The translations under genes and the position numbers were made by a program. Source: Talinum fruticosum (Eukaryota; Streptophyta; Magnoliopsida; Caryophyllales; Talinaceae). From it: 64,000 bases of DNA. The notes beneath the pieces were generated by a model that searched no databases, had not been told where the DNA came from, and saw only the letters and a program-made list of their open reading frames with translations. The stretch is from contig JAITYX010000002.1 of assembly GCA_021018815.1 (NCBI GenBank), positions 10,509,001 through 10,573,000 on the forward strand, read 5' to 3'. Below, piece after piece: positions 26,410 through 37,025 of the stretch (position 1 is its first letter; each line of letters starts with the position of its first letter).

Positions 26410-26672
26410 TAACTACGTCCTTCATTTTAGATTACATGTCAATGTGCTGGGTAGGAAAAAATAAATATTAACTAAAAATTTAAAAAGTTAAATGGTGAAT
26501 GGTCTCATATGCCCCCACTTTATCTCTTTGTCATTTTTTAGTAAATAATTAATAAGAACAAAAAATTAGTAAATTAGTAATTAATATATCATTAGAATTA
26601 TAAAGTAACAAATATTGTGAAACAATAAAAGTTACTTAAGATAATACGTATTTTGAAACAAAAAGAGAATTT
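26410..26672 (+). mobile_element. Stowaway-like MITE, copy 2
   Basis: The left end (TACGTCCTTCATTTTAGATTA) and the reverse complement of the right end (CTTTTTGTTTCAAAATACGT) are diverged forms of the same terminus. The right 110 bp align with copies at 3713-3817 and 23294-23402. It is about 260 bp long and non-coding. Confidence 0.55.
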
Positions 26673-27422
26673 GTTAGTGAACGCCTCTTAAAAAATTTAA
26701 AGGAAAATGCAAAATCTTATATTGTGATATTGGAATGTAAATTTTAATAACAATTCTTATACTCTATTCATCCCTAAAAAGTTGAAAAACCTAAGAAAAA
26801 TATAAATGTAAGAAAACATTATTTATTTACTAAAATTTTTAAAATTTAATTAGTTATTTTTATTTTTTTAATGAAAAAAATCATGATTTCATTAATAAAA
26901 CCAATTATTTTTATTTTCAATGTAGTAATCAATGAATACTTCAAATTTCTAAATAAAATTTTTTGTATTGTTAGTTGCAATAGATAAATTATAATTTTTA
27001 AATAATTAAGTACTTAATTCTAATATTATATTGATAATTATTACGAGATATTAAAAGTAAAATTTTTAATAATTTTTAAATACAGATAAAGTATATTTTA
27101 TTGACTAAATTAACTGACACTAACCTTTTTTAGTAATTATCTAGTATTTAGGAAGGTATTTTAGTATTTTCTTTTTCATATCAAAATAAATGAAGAGAGG
27201 GACAATTTTGAAATATTTTATTAAATGAGCTCCCTCTATTTGTGAATAAAATAAAGGAGAATTAACATATTTAAACACTCCCTCCTCATTACTCCCACTA
27301 CTACATTCGAAGTAAGGAATTCAGTCATCAGTACATCCATTCCTCTCCTTAGTCCTTCCCGTCTCTCTCTCTCTCCTCTCTCTCTCTCTCCCATTTGCGG
27401 AAAAATTCACAGAGAAGACGAC

Positions 27423-30400
27423 ATGGAGACAAGTGATGAAAAAGATAGAAAAATGAACGGGGAGGTGGACCACCAAGAAGAAGATCAACCCAGCTCCAAG
27501 AGGAAAAAGGGCGGTTTCATCACCATGCCATTCATCATTGGTAAATTATTCAAATTACTCGGTTTCTGTTTTGTTTTTCTTCGACCTTACTGTAATTTCT
27601 GGAGAGGCATTGATTGTGTCTCTCTCTAAAACCCCGAAATTGATGTGGAATTTGGTGGTGGGGGATGCAGCGAATGAGTCGTTTGAGAAGGTGGCGAGTT
27701 ATGGGTTGATGCCAAACATGATTTTGTACCTGATCAAGGATTACAAGATGAGCGTTGCTCAAGGCACCAATTTGATCTTCCTTTGGTCCGCTGCTACCAA
27801 TTTCTTGCCTCTCGTTGGGGCCTTTCTCGCTGACTCTTTTCTGGGCCGTTTTCTCACCATTGGCTTCGGTTCCATCATCAGTCTCTTGGTAACTCTCTCT
27901 CTCTCTCTCTCCCTCCTGCCCTTTTCAAATTCAAATCCCCCAATAAGGGGAAACCCCAGTTCATCTTGATTTCAATCTCCATTTTGTTAGGTTTATTTAT
28001 AAATTTGAAAGATAATTGTTCGGGTAATTCTTCTATCTTGTATCGTATGTGGGTTTTGCCACAAATTCACAGATTTTTCCCCGTTCTTGGTGTTTTCAAG
28101 TGCCCAAGTTTGTTATTTTTTCAAATAAAAGTCGAGTTTGGACAGGTAGTTGGATTATCGGGTTTGGTTAGCCTTTCTAATCAAATAAAAGTGGAGTAGA
28201 GTTTGCATGTAATTTTAGCTTGAGCCAATGCAATTATGGATTTTCCCCTTTTCAAAATTTGCATCTTTTTACGAGAAAGAGAAACATGATTATGCGATTC
28301 GCCTTGGCCCTACTTTGTGTCGTCTATTTCACTCCAATATTTCTACTTGGGATAGTCCAGTAATATTAGAGATGAACTTTTAAGTCGAATAGAAGTTTAT
28401 TTATTATTGTATAAATATGTATGAGTACAGCGGTAAAATACATATGGATAATTGTATAGTATGTTAGCCTTTATATTTTTATATTATAATAGAGTTAAAA
28501 ATTTAAGGTTTTTTTTGTAATATTTTGAGTCATGAAGAGCATAAGTGCAATTTTCTTAATTGATTAATTTAGGAGTACATCTACGGTGATTATTTGGTTG
28601 GTAAAATTGAAGTTCGATGTGGGCTTTATGGTCACATGGCGCATACGTGTCATGGGGTCCACGATTTTTGTCATAAAGAATTCAGGAGCTTTTTGCATCT
28701 TTTTTGTAAGGGAGAATATTCTTTTTCCCATTTTGCCCCTCCGTTTTCCTATTCTTTTTTTTTTTTTTTGTGAGCACTTTCCTAATTATTAAAGGTCCCT
28801 GTTTCCCCCTGTTTGTTTTGGAGCGACGGGTTTTTGTCACGTCTGGCGAGAATATGAAGCTATTTTTTCACCAATAAGGTTTGCCTACGTCCTGATGTTC
28901 CAAGACCCTATTTTAAGCCATGATCTGTTACTCCGGCATATGATTATTAGAAGAGTTGATGGGAAGCGTGAAAAAATGACAATCTGGCATTAAGAATTTC
29001 CTAATACTGACATTGAAATCTGTCATTCTTCATTGGGGAGTGGGAGGGAGAGAAGTTTCACACATTTGTGGCGTAGGGTTTCATGTGTTTCAGTGTAATT
29101 AAATGTGATTCAGTGAACAAAACCTTTGTATCACGCATAACATGCAGTGTTTAATCAATAAAATATTTATTATGAGCAGCTAAGAATCATAACTGTTCCA
29201 GCTCAAGAGCATCAGAATCAAGCAGAGAGAGAAAGAGATAGAGAGAGAGAGAGAGACTGTGCGAGTTTCTGGACCACCTGACCTGTCTTGTTTTGAATAC
29301 ATAGAATGTCGTTGTACTATTAGCTTCATTCATTAGGCTATGCTCCTTCAAATTTTTGAAAAAGAAGCCGCTTTTTCAGTATAGTTACTAATCGTTTCTG
29401 ATTTGATCATCAGCTCTGGATATTTAACAACCCTAAAAAAAAGGGTGTTGGGGGAGTTATGTAGCTGATATTGGTTTATGTAAGAGCACTCTGTAGTGGC
29501 ATATGGTAGTTCCTGTAGTTAGTGGGTGTCAGCTAAGTCAAATTTCGCTCAACTTGGCCCACACAATGAAGCAAGTCGGTGTGAGCTGGTTCAGCTTGAA
29601 ACCGTCTCAGTTGCAAATTATATCATACTCCTGGTACTATGTAATCCTAGGAGACACAAATATCAAATTAGAGACGCGATTGGAGAATGTATACTGTATT
29701 TAGCAACGTCCACTTGAACTTGAAAGTTAAAAGCTAGGTTAGTTGATCAGATTGCTCTGGCTTAATGCAGGGGATGATTCTTCTCTGGTTGACAACTGTA
29801 ATCCCAGCTGTCAAGCCTCCTCCATGCAATCCATTAGCCCAAAACTGCCAATCACCAACAGCGGGGCAGATTGCCCTCCTGGTATTCGCCTTCCTTCTTA
29901 TGTCGATTGGTGCTGGAGGTGTTCGCCCCTGTTCCCAAGCTTTTGGAGCTGATCAGGTGGACCAAAGAGACAACCCCAAGAAACGGAGGGTTCTAGAGAC
30001 CTTCTTCAACTGGTACTATGCTTGCGCTTGCCTTGCTGTCGTGATTGCCTTGACCGTGATTGTGTACATTCAAGATCACCTGGGTTGGAGGACTGGTTTT
30101 GGAATCCCTGCAATCCTTATGTTTATGTCAGCTGTTTCCTTCTTCATCGCTTCTCCTTTTTATGTGAAGAATAAGGTCCGAAAGAGCCTGTTCACCGGCT
30201 TGGTACAAGTTGCTGTCGCTGCTTATAGGAACAGAAAGATGAGTCTGCCACCTCCTGGGTCAAATGTGCAGTACTGTCGTAATAAGGAGGGTTCTACACC
30301 AACTGTCCCAAGTGACAACATAAGGTCTGTTTAATGTTTTGTTCGACGACATCTTGTAACTAGACTTAGTGAGCAGGTTGAGTTGAATCATTTTGGGTTC

Positions 30401-31601
30401 GAGTCATATTTAAGTTTTCCATTGGTCCATTTCAGGAAGTTTTGTCAGGAAAATGCAATTTATGATGTTAAATTGTTGAATATTGGATTGGTTGGGACTG
30501 GTTAATTCTGATCACAGGACCTCATTTCCATACAAGTTTTGGGTTGGGTGTGGTACAGTTCTGCTGTGCCAGATTTAGTCATAAAACGTATAATATGATT
30601 ACGGTCTTGGCTTAGCTGTGGAGAAATTTGACCTGTGTGGTGTTTTGTGAATTTAGGTGTTTGAACAAAGCTTGCATCATCAGGAACCCTGACCAAGACA
30701 TTGGCCCAGATGGCTTGCCAAAAGATCATTGGAGACTTTGCACAGTGGAGGAAGTTGAGGAGTTAAAAGCCCTAATTAGAGTTCTCCCAATATGGTCTTC
30801 TGCAATCATGATGTCCATAAACACAGCAAGCCAGAGCTCATTTCCCTTGCTCCAAGCAAAGACCATGGACAGACACCTAGGCTCAAAGTTCGAAATCCCA
30901 GCTGGCTCATTTGGTACATTCTTAGTCATAGTTATTGTACTTTGGATTCCCATCTATGACCGCGTAATTCTCCCCTGGCATCAAAAATCCATGGAAAGCC
31001 AGTCTGCCTTAGTGTGAAGGTGAGGATGGGGGTCGGCCTCTTTTGCACCTTCACAGCCATGATGGTGGCTGGGCTTGTAGAGAACATCCGCAGGAAAAAG
31101 GCCATCGCTAGCAATGGCCAGGCGGTGATCCACATGTCAGCCATGTGGCTGGTTCCCCAATTTGCCTTCAATGGCTTGGCCGAGGCCTTCAATGCAATAG
31201 GGCAGACAGAGTTCTACTACTCTGAGTTCCCCAAGAGCATGTCAAGTATAGCCACATGTCTCTCTGGGTTAGGAATGGCCGTGGCTAACCTGTTAGCTAG
31301 TGTGATACTGAACGTGGTGGATCATGTTACAGAGAGAGGAGGAAAGGAGAGTTGGGTTTCAAGCAACATCAACAAGGGCCACTATGACTATTACTATTGG
31401 CTTCTAGCTGCCTTGAGCTTCTTCAATGTATTGTACTACATATTATGCAGCCGGTGTTATGGACCTTTGTTTGAGGAAAGGAACAAGGTTGTGGATGAGA
31501 AGGAGCAGTTGCTGGTTGAGGAGGAGATGGCAATGCTGAGGAATACAAGTCGACAAGAGGAGGAGTTGGGTTTATCGAAATCGAATGAGATGGGAATTTG
31601 A
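27423..31601 (+). pseudogene. NPF1-type NRT1/PTR transporter with one-base frameshift in exon 4
   Basis: Four exons, 27423-27540, 27671-27888, 29771-30324 and 30657-31601, match plant NPF1 proton-coupled transporters (NPF1.1/1.2 group, nitrate or hormone transport at the plasma membrane). The ExxEK proton-coupling motif reads NESFEK at residues 41-46, and the C-terminal block has GKESWVSSNINKGHYDYYYW, characteristic of NPF1. All junctions are GT-AG with consistent phases. At 30972-30975 a run of four C stands where the conserved frame needs five, so the frame shifts after about residue 403 and stops at 31017, giving about 416 residues instead of about 611. The downstream frame (from 30975) is otherwise open to TGA at 31599 and well conserved, so the lesion is very recent or an assembly error. 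If it is an error, this is an intact gene. Confidence 0.85.
27889..29770 (+). other. Long second intron of the NPF1 gene
   Basis: A 1.9-kb GT-AG intron in the usual position for this subfamily. It begins with a CT microsatellite (27894-27911) and holds a GA tract near 29223-29255. No coding sequence was recognised. Confidence 0.7.
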
Positions 31602-32869
31602 TGGTCCATCCCACCCCCTTTTTTCCCCTTGTTCTAATGAAAGATATGGTGGATTGTTGTTGTATGAATCTCTAGTACAAGTAAAAATTGGCATGTAGCT
31701 AGAAGAGCATGATACATAGGATGCATGGATTGGTTTGGTGTTTTCTTTTCTTTCTTCCTTTCTTTTTTTGGGGAGTTGTGACCATGTACCATTTCACTTA
31801 AAGTGAAAATGTTTGATAGGCATTTTTGGTTGCTTTGCTTGTAATTGAATTTGAAGCTAATCTATGTATGTAATTAGGGTGTTCTTTCCAAGGTTGTTTG
31901 AGGAATGCATTATTACTCAGTTGGTTAAACGCTGCAGCTATTTAATCGGTTTTCCTTTCCTTGTTCTTTTGGCTTGAACCTATACTTATTCGATGTATAA
32001 ATGTATTCGTTAGTTTCGTTTGAATATCACGGGACTAAGTAACGCTTTACTCGAAAAAAATTAGCCATTTCATTTGTTTTAACTAATAATAAACCAAAAC
32101 TTAATTGCAAGTACTTTTTATATTTAAACATTTTATTCGAATTTTTGCATCCGATTGCGATTCAATACACAATCACACACCCATTGATATCAATTTTTTT
32201 GTTTTTGGATCAACTTGATACGGAGTATAAAATAATTTCGTCAACAATAAATATATCAATTTTTTTCCTATCCAAAAAATAATTAAATTTCTAACATTCT
32301 TTTTTAAATGATAGATGCCGATTTTATTGCGAAAAGGCCGCAAGTAAAATCAAAGGTTCCGTGACAAGTCATAACACGGACGGACGGACGGACGACGGGC
32401 CAATTATTGGGATTCGACATATGACTAAATGAAGGTACTGGGCCTACTGGCCCAAGGGCATCTCGATTTTGTGCCTTCACTTGGCGCAACTTGCATTCCA
32501 TTTTTGACCTTGTGATTTTTGTATTTTTATTTTTTTGTAGTAAAATTGGACTGGTTATATGTATATTCTTTTGGTGTAAAAGTTAGCCAAAAACCTACCT
32601 AGATGGGACTCAAACTTTAATATTAGGTAATAATTTTAGAGATTTTACCGATCCTAACTAACATTGACTATTGGATACATCATATATAATTCATTAGTCA
32701 TGTACATACTTTTAAAAAATTCCTTTAAACTAACTTCTATTGATATTTCTCTGGATACTAGATATTCATTCTCAGAAGTTCTGAACTGGGTAAATGCTCC
32801 TCTTCTCAGTGATTTTTTTTTTTTTTTTTTGGTTAGGAAGATACTACAAAGAAAATAAGAAAATACTAA

Positions 32870-33476
32870 GGGTGTGTTTGGTTGGAGGAAAATATTTTCC
32901 AAGGAAATTATTTTTCGTGGAAAAATGAATTTTCAAGGAAAACTATTTTCCGTCCACATTTTCCTTTGTTTGGTAGAAGAAAAATAATTTTCTAAAATAG
33001 CTACTTAAATGCAAAAACCAACCATAAAAACTTCATAAATATGAAAAGAAAAGGTAAATGACTAATTCAACTTCAAAACCTATATATATATATATATATA
33101 TATGTTGAGCACATAAATTTGATAAGTTTGTACATCTCCCTATGATCAAATTTTTTTATGTATAAAATAATAGAAATTAAAAAAAGAAATAAATATTGTA
33201 AAAAAACTTTTTATGTATGAACTTTACAACAAAAAAGCGAAAAAGATAAGCACAAAACTTAGAAAAAGAAACTGAAGGTGGCACATTAAGAGAAGTTTAG
33301 AATTTGAACTCCCATTGATAAGTTTGGAAAAAGAAACTGAAAGTGACTTTATTTTCCCTTGATTGAGGGAAATTATTTTCCCCAAAAATATTTATCCGCC
33401 ACTTATGCTACCAAACGCCGGAAAATAAAATGATAATTTTCCGAAAAAATATTTTCCAAGTGAAACAAACACACCA
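32870..33476. mobile_element. Tourist-like (PIF/Harbinger) MITE with TAA target duplication
   Basis: The 607-bp element starts GGGTGTGTTTGGTT and its right end reads TGGTGTGTTTGTTT in reverse complement. Sub-terminal GGAAAATATTTTCC-like blocks are also inverted. It is flanked by TAA on both sides (32867-32869 and 33477-33479), the 3-bp duplication expected for this superfamily. An (AT)n tract sits inside (33082-33103). It has no transposase. Confidence 0.75.
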
Positions 33477-34075
33477 TAAAGTTAAGAATATATAAGGCAA
33501 TAGAAAGAAGTTGACCCTAACAATCTCCAATTTTAAAAAAGAACTCTGGTCTTGGTGAGTATCAGTTTCACACCTCTTTAAAAAAGATGATTATCTTCTT
33601 CAAATACAAACTCATGACGAAAATATTTTAGACTGTTAACTTATGGTTAGGTGGTCCGCATAGCATTGGCCTATTTCATAATCCCATAAAATATTTCAAA
33701 TTCAAAGCGACCCTGTATGGGCCGTGATCTGCTCCACATTTTAAGGGCCTTTTAATGTACTCCAACCCCCATACCCCTACCGTCCCGCCGTAAAAATCAT
33801 TTAAATGTATTTATAATTTGACAAAATTGACTTAGAAATTTCAAATTAACTTTGTTTATATTTGATTTTACAGCTAAAATTTAAATTTGATCCAAATCAA
33901 ACCATTTCTTTCATAAAATAAATCTATTAGATTAAATATTAATTAAAAATCACTCCAATCTAACTGAAATATAAAATTATCCGATTCAAAATTAACCCGG
34001 ACGAGTAGCGGTTCATCAACGCTGCTGTAAAAATAAAATAAAAAAACCTCCTTATCAACCACCATACAGAAAGCG

Positions 34076-34083
34076 CCACGTGG
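34076..34083. promoter_or_regulatory. G-box (CCACGTGG) upstream of peroxiredoxin gene
   Basis: A perfect palindromic G-box/ABRE core, CCACGTGG, lies about 200 bp before the start codon. Such sites bind bZIP and bHLH factors and would fit stress or light control of this gene; that role is inferred. Confidence 0.5.
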
Positions 34084-34285
34084 GAACGGACGCGAATGAG
34101 ACCTTTAAAAACAGCTTATAATATTGAGAAAAATCCACCTAGTCTTGACTATCTAATTTATGGTGCGGTAGCGGCAGAGAGGAGCGTTGAGTAAGTTGAC
34201 TCACTAAAAACAATTTCCTCAGCCTCTCACTCGATCGCTGCCGCTTTTCCTTCCCTCTCCCTCTCTCTCTCTCTCAAGGATCGAA

Positions 34286-36153
34286 ATGGCACCGATCGCC
34301 GTTGGAGACACGATTCCGGACGGAACTTTGTCCTACTTCGACGAGAACGACCAGAAGCAGGACGTCTCCATCCACTCCCTCGCCGCCGGCAAGAAGGTCG
34401 TCCTCTTCGCCGTTCCCGGTGCTTTCACACCTACTTGCAGGTACCCCTCTTCAATGGTTCCATCTGATTCAAGCATTTCATATGATTTTATTTAATTTTT
34501 TTCTTTTGTTTTAGTTGCCTTTTGTTTTCCCCTTTCCCACTGATAATCTGATTTATGATTTTATTTTATTTTTCTGTTGCAGTGTAGCTTTAGCATCTAT
34601 TAAGTTTTTGTTTGGTTCTGGATTCAATGATACTCGTGTTGGTTGTCTAAAGTAGTGTTAGTGGTAGTAACTATATTTATATAAATTATTACAATAAATT
34701 AATGGATATCTAATTAATAAGAAGCTTCCACTGATGCCAAGCTTAGTTTTATTTTTCTTATTTATTTTGTTCTTTTTTGCTGAGTTAATATCCAAGGATT
34801 ATGCATAAGCATAACCTTTGAGTGTTTTTTAAAAAAATAAAATTGGAATGATCATCTCTTGAATGATAGGAGCCTAATAATCAAGCTTATACAAGTAAAG
34901 CGTAAATAATTTAGATGTAGTGCTAGCAATGTGCGTTGTTCAATTGCTGAGGAATGCCAAAAATCACTACAAACTCAATTTTGGGGGAGGCGAAATTGAA
35001 CTTGATTTAATATTTAGGGGCTTTAATAGGCCAAAATCCCAGCGGCAAGACTAGTCCATACGCCATAGCGATGAGCTAGTTTAGCAGGTGAAGTTGTAGG
35101 GTTTATACTGGGATTAGGTTCGGACTATGACTTCCTCCGCCTGTAGGCTTTGTCCTGGGAGTGAGTTGTTGGGGCTGTGTTCCTACTTGGTAGTGGTTTC
35201 ATGTGAACTGATGAGCTAGTTTAGCAGGTGAAATGATTTTTTCTTTTTGGGGGCGGGGGAGATTTCGAGTGGCGCACTACGGAGACGTGCATACCCTTGT
35301 TATGGTCCCCATTAAATCCATGGTAGATAGGTTTCTGTTTCCTAGTGCGCTGCTTCTGAGCAATTTGGGTAACATTGCTTATTTGTGGATTTAGCATGGC
35401 AATAACTAGCATACAAGAGCAGGAATAACTGCAACTTGTTCTTGCTGGCTTGCCTTTCATTTATTCCTTCCCTAGGAAGTAGAGAGCGATCTTAGTTTAC
35501 TAATCCATGCCATTGCTGGTGCCTTTCATTTTTCTTCTTCTGTGTAAATGTTAAGGCTCCACTTATTCTGTCCCATCAGGCTTCTGTAACTTCCAGTAGT
35601 TGTAGGAGTTACAATTGGTATGATTCTAATCCCCCTTTTTTGGTGGATTGTGGTGTGGATGATGCATTTTGGGGTTATGCATTAATTTTTCCTACTACGT
35701 CTTATTGGCACAGTTTGAAGCATGTGCCTGGTTTCATCGAAAAGGCTGAGGAACTGAAGGCTAAGGGAGTCGATGAAATCCTCTGCATCAGTGGTAATGC
35801 TCAGTACTGAAACTATAAATGCTGTTTTTTTTAATGCAGATACAATAATTTTCCTGATTCTGATTTCCTTGTGATGTTTCTGCTTGCTGCTATATACAGT
35901 GAACGACCCATTTGTGATGAAGGCATGGGCCAAGACATACCCAGAGAACAAGCACGTGAAGTTTCTGGCTGATGGTTCTGCCACTTACACCCGTGCCCTT
36001 GGTCTCGAGCTTGACCTTTCGGACAAAGGCCTTGGAGTTCGTTCTCGCAGATTTGCTCTCCTAGTTGATGATCTCAAGGTGAAAGTTGCTAATATTGAAT
36101 CAGGTGGAGAGTTTACTGTCTCCGGTGCTGATGAAATCCTCAAAGCCTTGTGA
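34286..36153 (+). CDS. PRXIIB: Type II peroxiredoxin, cytosolic
   Basis: Three exons, 34286-34440, 35714-35793 and 35900-36153, give a 162-residue thioredoxin/glutaredoxin-dependent peroxidase that reduces H2O2 and alkyl hydroperoxides. The peroxidatic Cys51 sits in PGAFTPTC at the end of exon 1 and the resolving Cys76 in EILCISVND, the positions seen in plant PRXIIB-D. The C-terminus is GADEILKAL. There is no transit peptide (starts [11 protein letters not shown]), which fits the cytosolic form of usual length. All introns are GT-AG, phases 2 and 1. Intron 1 is 1.27 kb. The gene appears intact. The 5' UTR has a CT tract (34255-34275) and a G-box lies about 200 bp upstream. Confidence 0.95.
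34441..35713 (+). other. First intron of the peroxiredoxin gene
   Basis: A 1.27-kb GT-AG intron. A perfect 23-bp direct repeat (GATGAGCTAGTTTAGCAGGT plus GAA) occurs at 35070-35092 and 35210-35232, bounding a G-rich 117-bp segment. No coding sequence was seen. Confidence 0.7.
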
Positions 36154-37025
36154 ACCTGCAGATCGCAACATCCATAAGCACCTACTTTTGTTGCTACCCC
36201 TAGACTTTTGAGTATCAGTAACCCACATGAGGAAGCCTTTGCTGCTGTTGTTTGGTGTTTAATGGTGTCTGAGTGTCAGTATCCCCGTGTTTTGCTACTG
36301 TGAATAAAATGAGAAGGATACTCAATGAGTCTGGTTTGCTTTCTCTAAATGTTTTTTATGAAAATTTGAGTATGGAGCCTACCAAATCAACTGTGGGTGC
36401 ATGCTGTTGTTATTAGCAGTAAATCCTGAATTATTCCTTTTCTGTCTCCTCTTCCACTCTTGTATTTGCAGTCAAATCATTTGCCTTTGGTTATTGAATT
36501 CCTTTAGTGGGATTTGAACTTATATATTTCGTCATTTAATTTAAAGCTTTTGTGTTGGTAAAATACTTCGCCAAACAAGAAAATCATGCTATTCTAACTC
36601 GTTGTGGGTCAATGTAGCTAGTAATAAAGGCTTCAACTTTGTAATTTTTCAAGAAAGTCGGAATTATTAGTCTTTTTAGATCAATTTTATGTCTACCCCT
36701 GACCAAACAAATAAATTTTTTGTTCGACTGTACTCAGAGACAGTGTGGCATAGTGTACGGTACAATACAGGTTAAAGGAAGGAAAATATTATTTTCATCA
36801 TTATTAGAGACGTAAAAAGAAGATAACCACCCATAAGGGATAATGGCTTATTATTATCAAAATCAATCAATACCCCAAAATGATGTCTATTAATATTAGA
36901 TCTAATATTCTCTTGAAATCAAATACAACTTTCTAATGTAAAATGCAAGCTTCTCCTTTAGCTGTGTATGAATCTATTGATGCTATGTTTGCAGCCTCTA
37001 GCCACCACCAACCAAATACATAAAC
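36154..37025. other. Convergent 3' flanks of PRXIIB and AAE13
   Basis: The two genes are transcribed toward each other across this 870-bp gap. It contains their 3' UTRs, including an AATAAAATGA candidate polyadenylation signal at 36303 for the peroxiredoxin. No other gene was seen. Confidence 0.6.

Larger units (their letters stand above)
19113..27422. other. Repeat-rich intergenic region between LINE and NPF1 gene
   Basis: More than 8 kb without a recognisable gene. It holds AT microsatellites (about 21109-21134), a GA tract near 22733-22753, an imperfect foldback at 22870-23045, Stowaway-like MITEs (23294 and 26410) and a GAGCTCGAGC-rich repeat at 25028-25530. Short ORFs look like chance. 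27300-27422 is probably the NPF1 5' UTR, with CT tracts at 27362-27390. Confidence 0.55.
31602..34285. other. Intergenic region between NPF1 and peroxiredoxin genes
   Basis: The start is the NPF1 3' UTR. A 607-bp Tourist-like MITE lies at 32870-33476. The last 250 bp are the peroxiredoxin promoter and 5' UTR. No further gene was seen. Confidence 0.6.

Noticed and set aside
31910..31965. ACTCAGTTGGTTAAACGC resembles a tRNA D-arm
   Set aside because: No anticodon, T-arm or acceptor stem follows, so it is not a tRNA gene.
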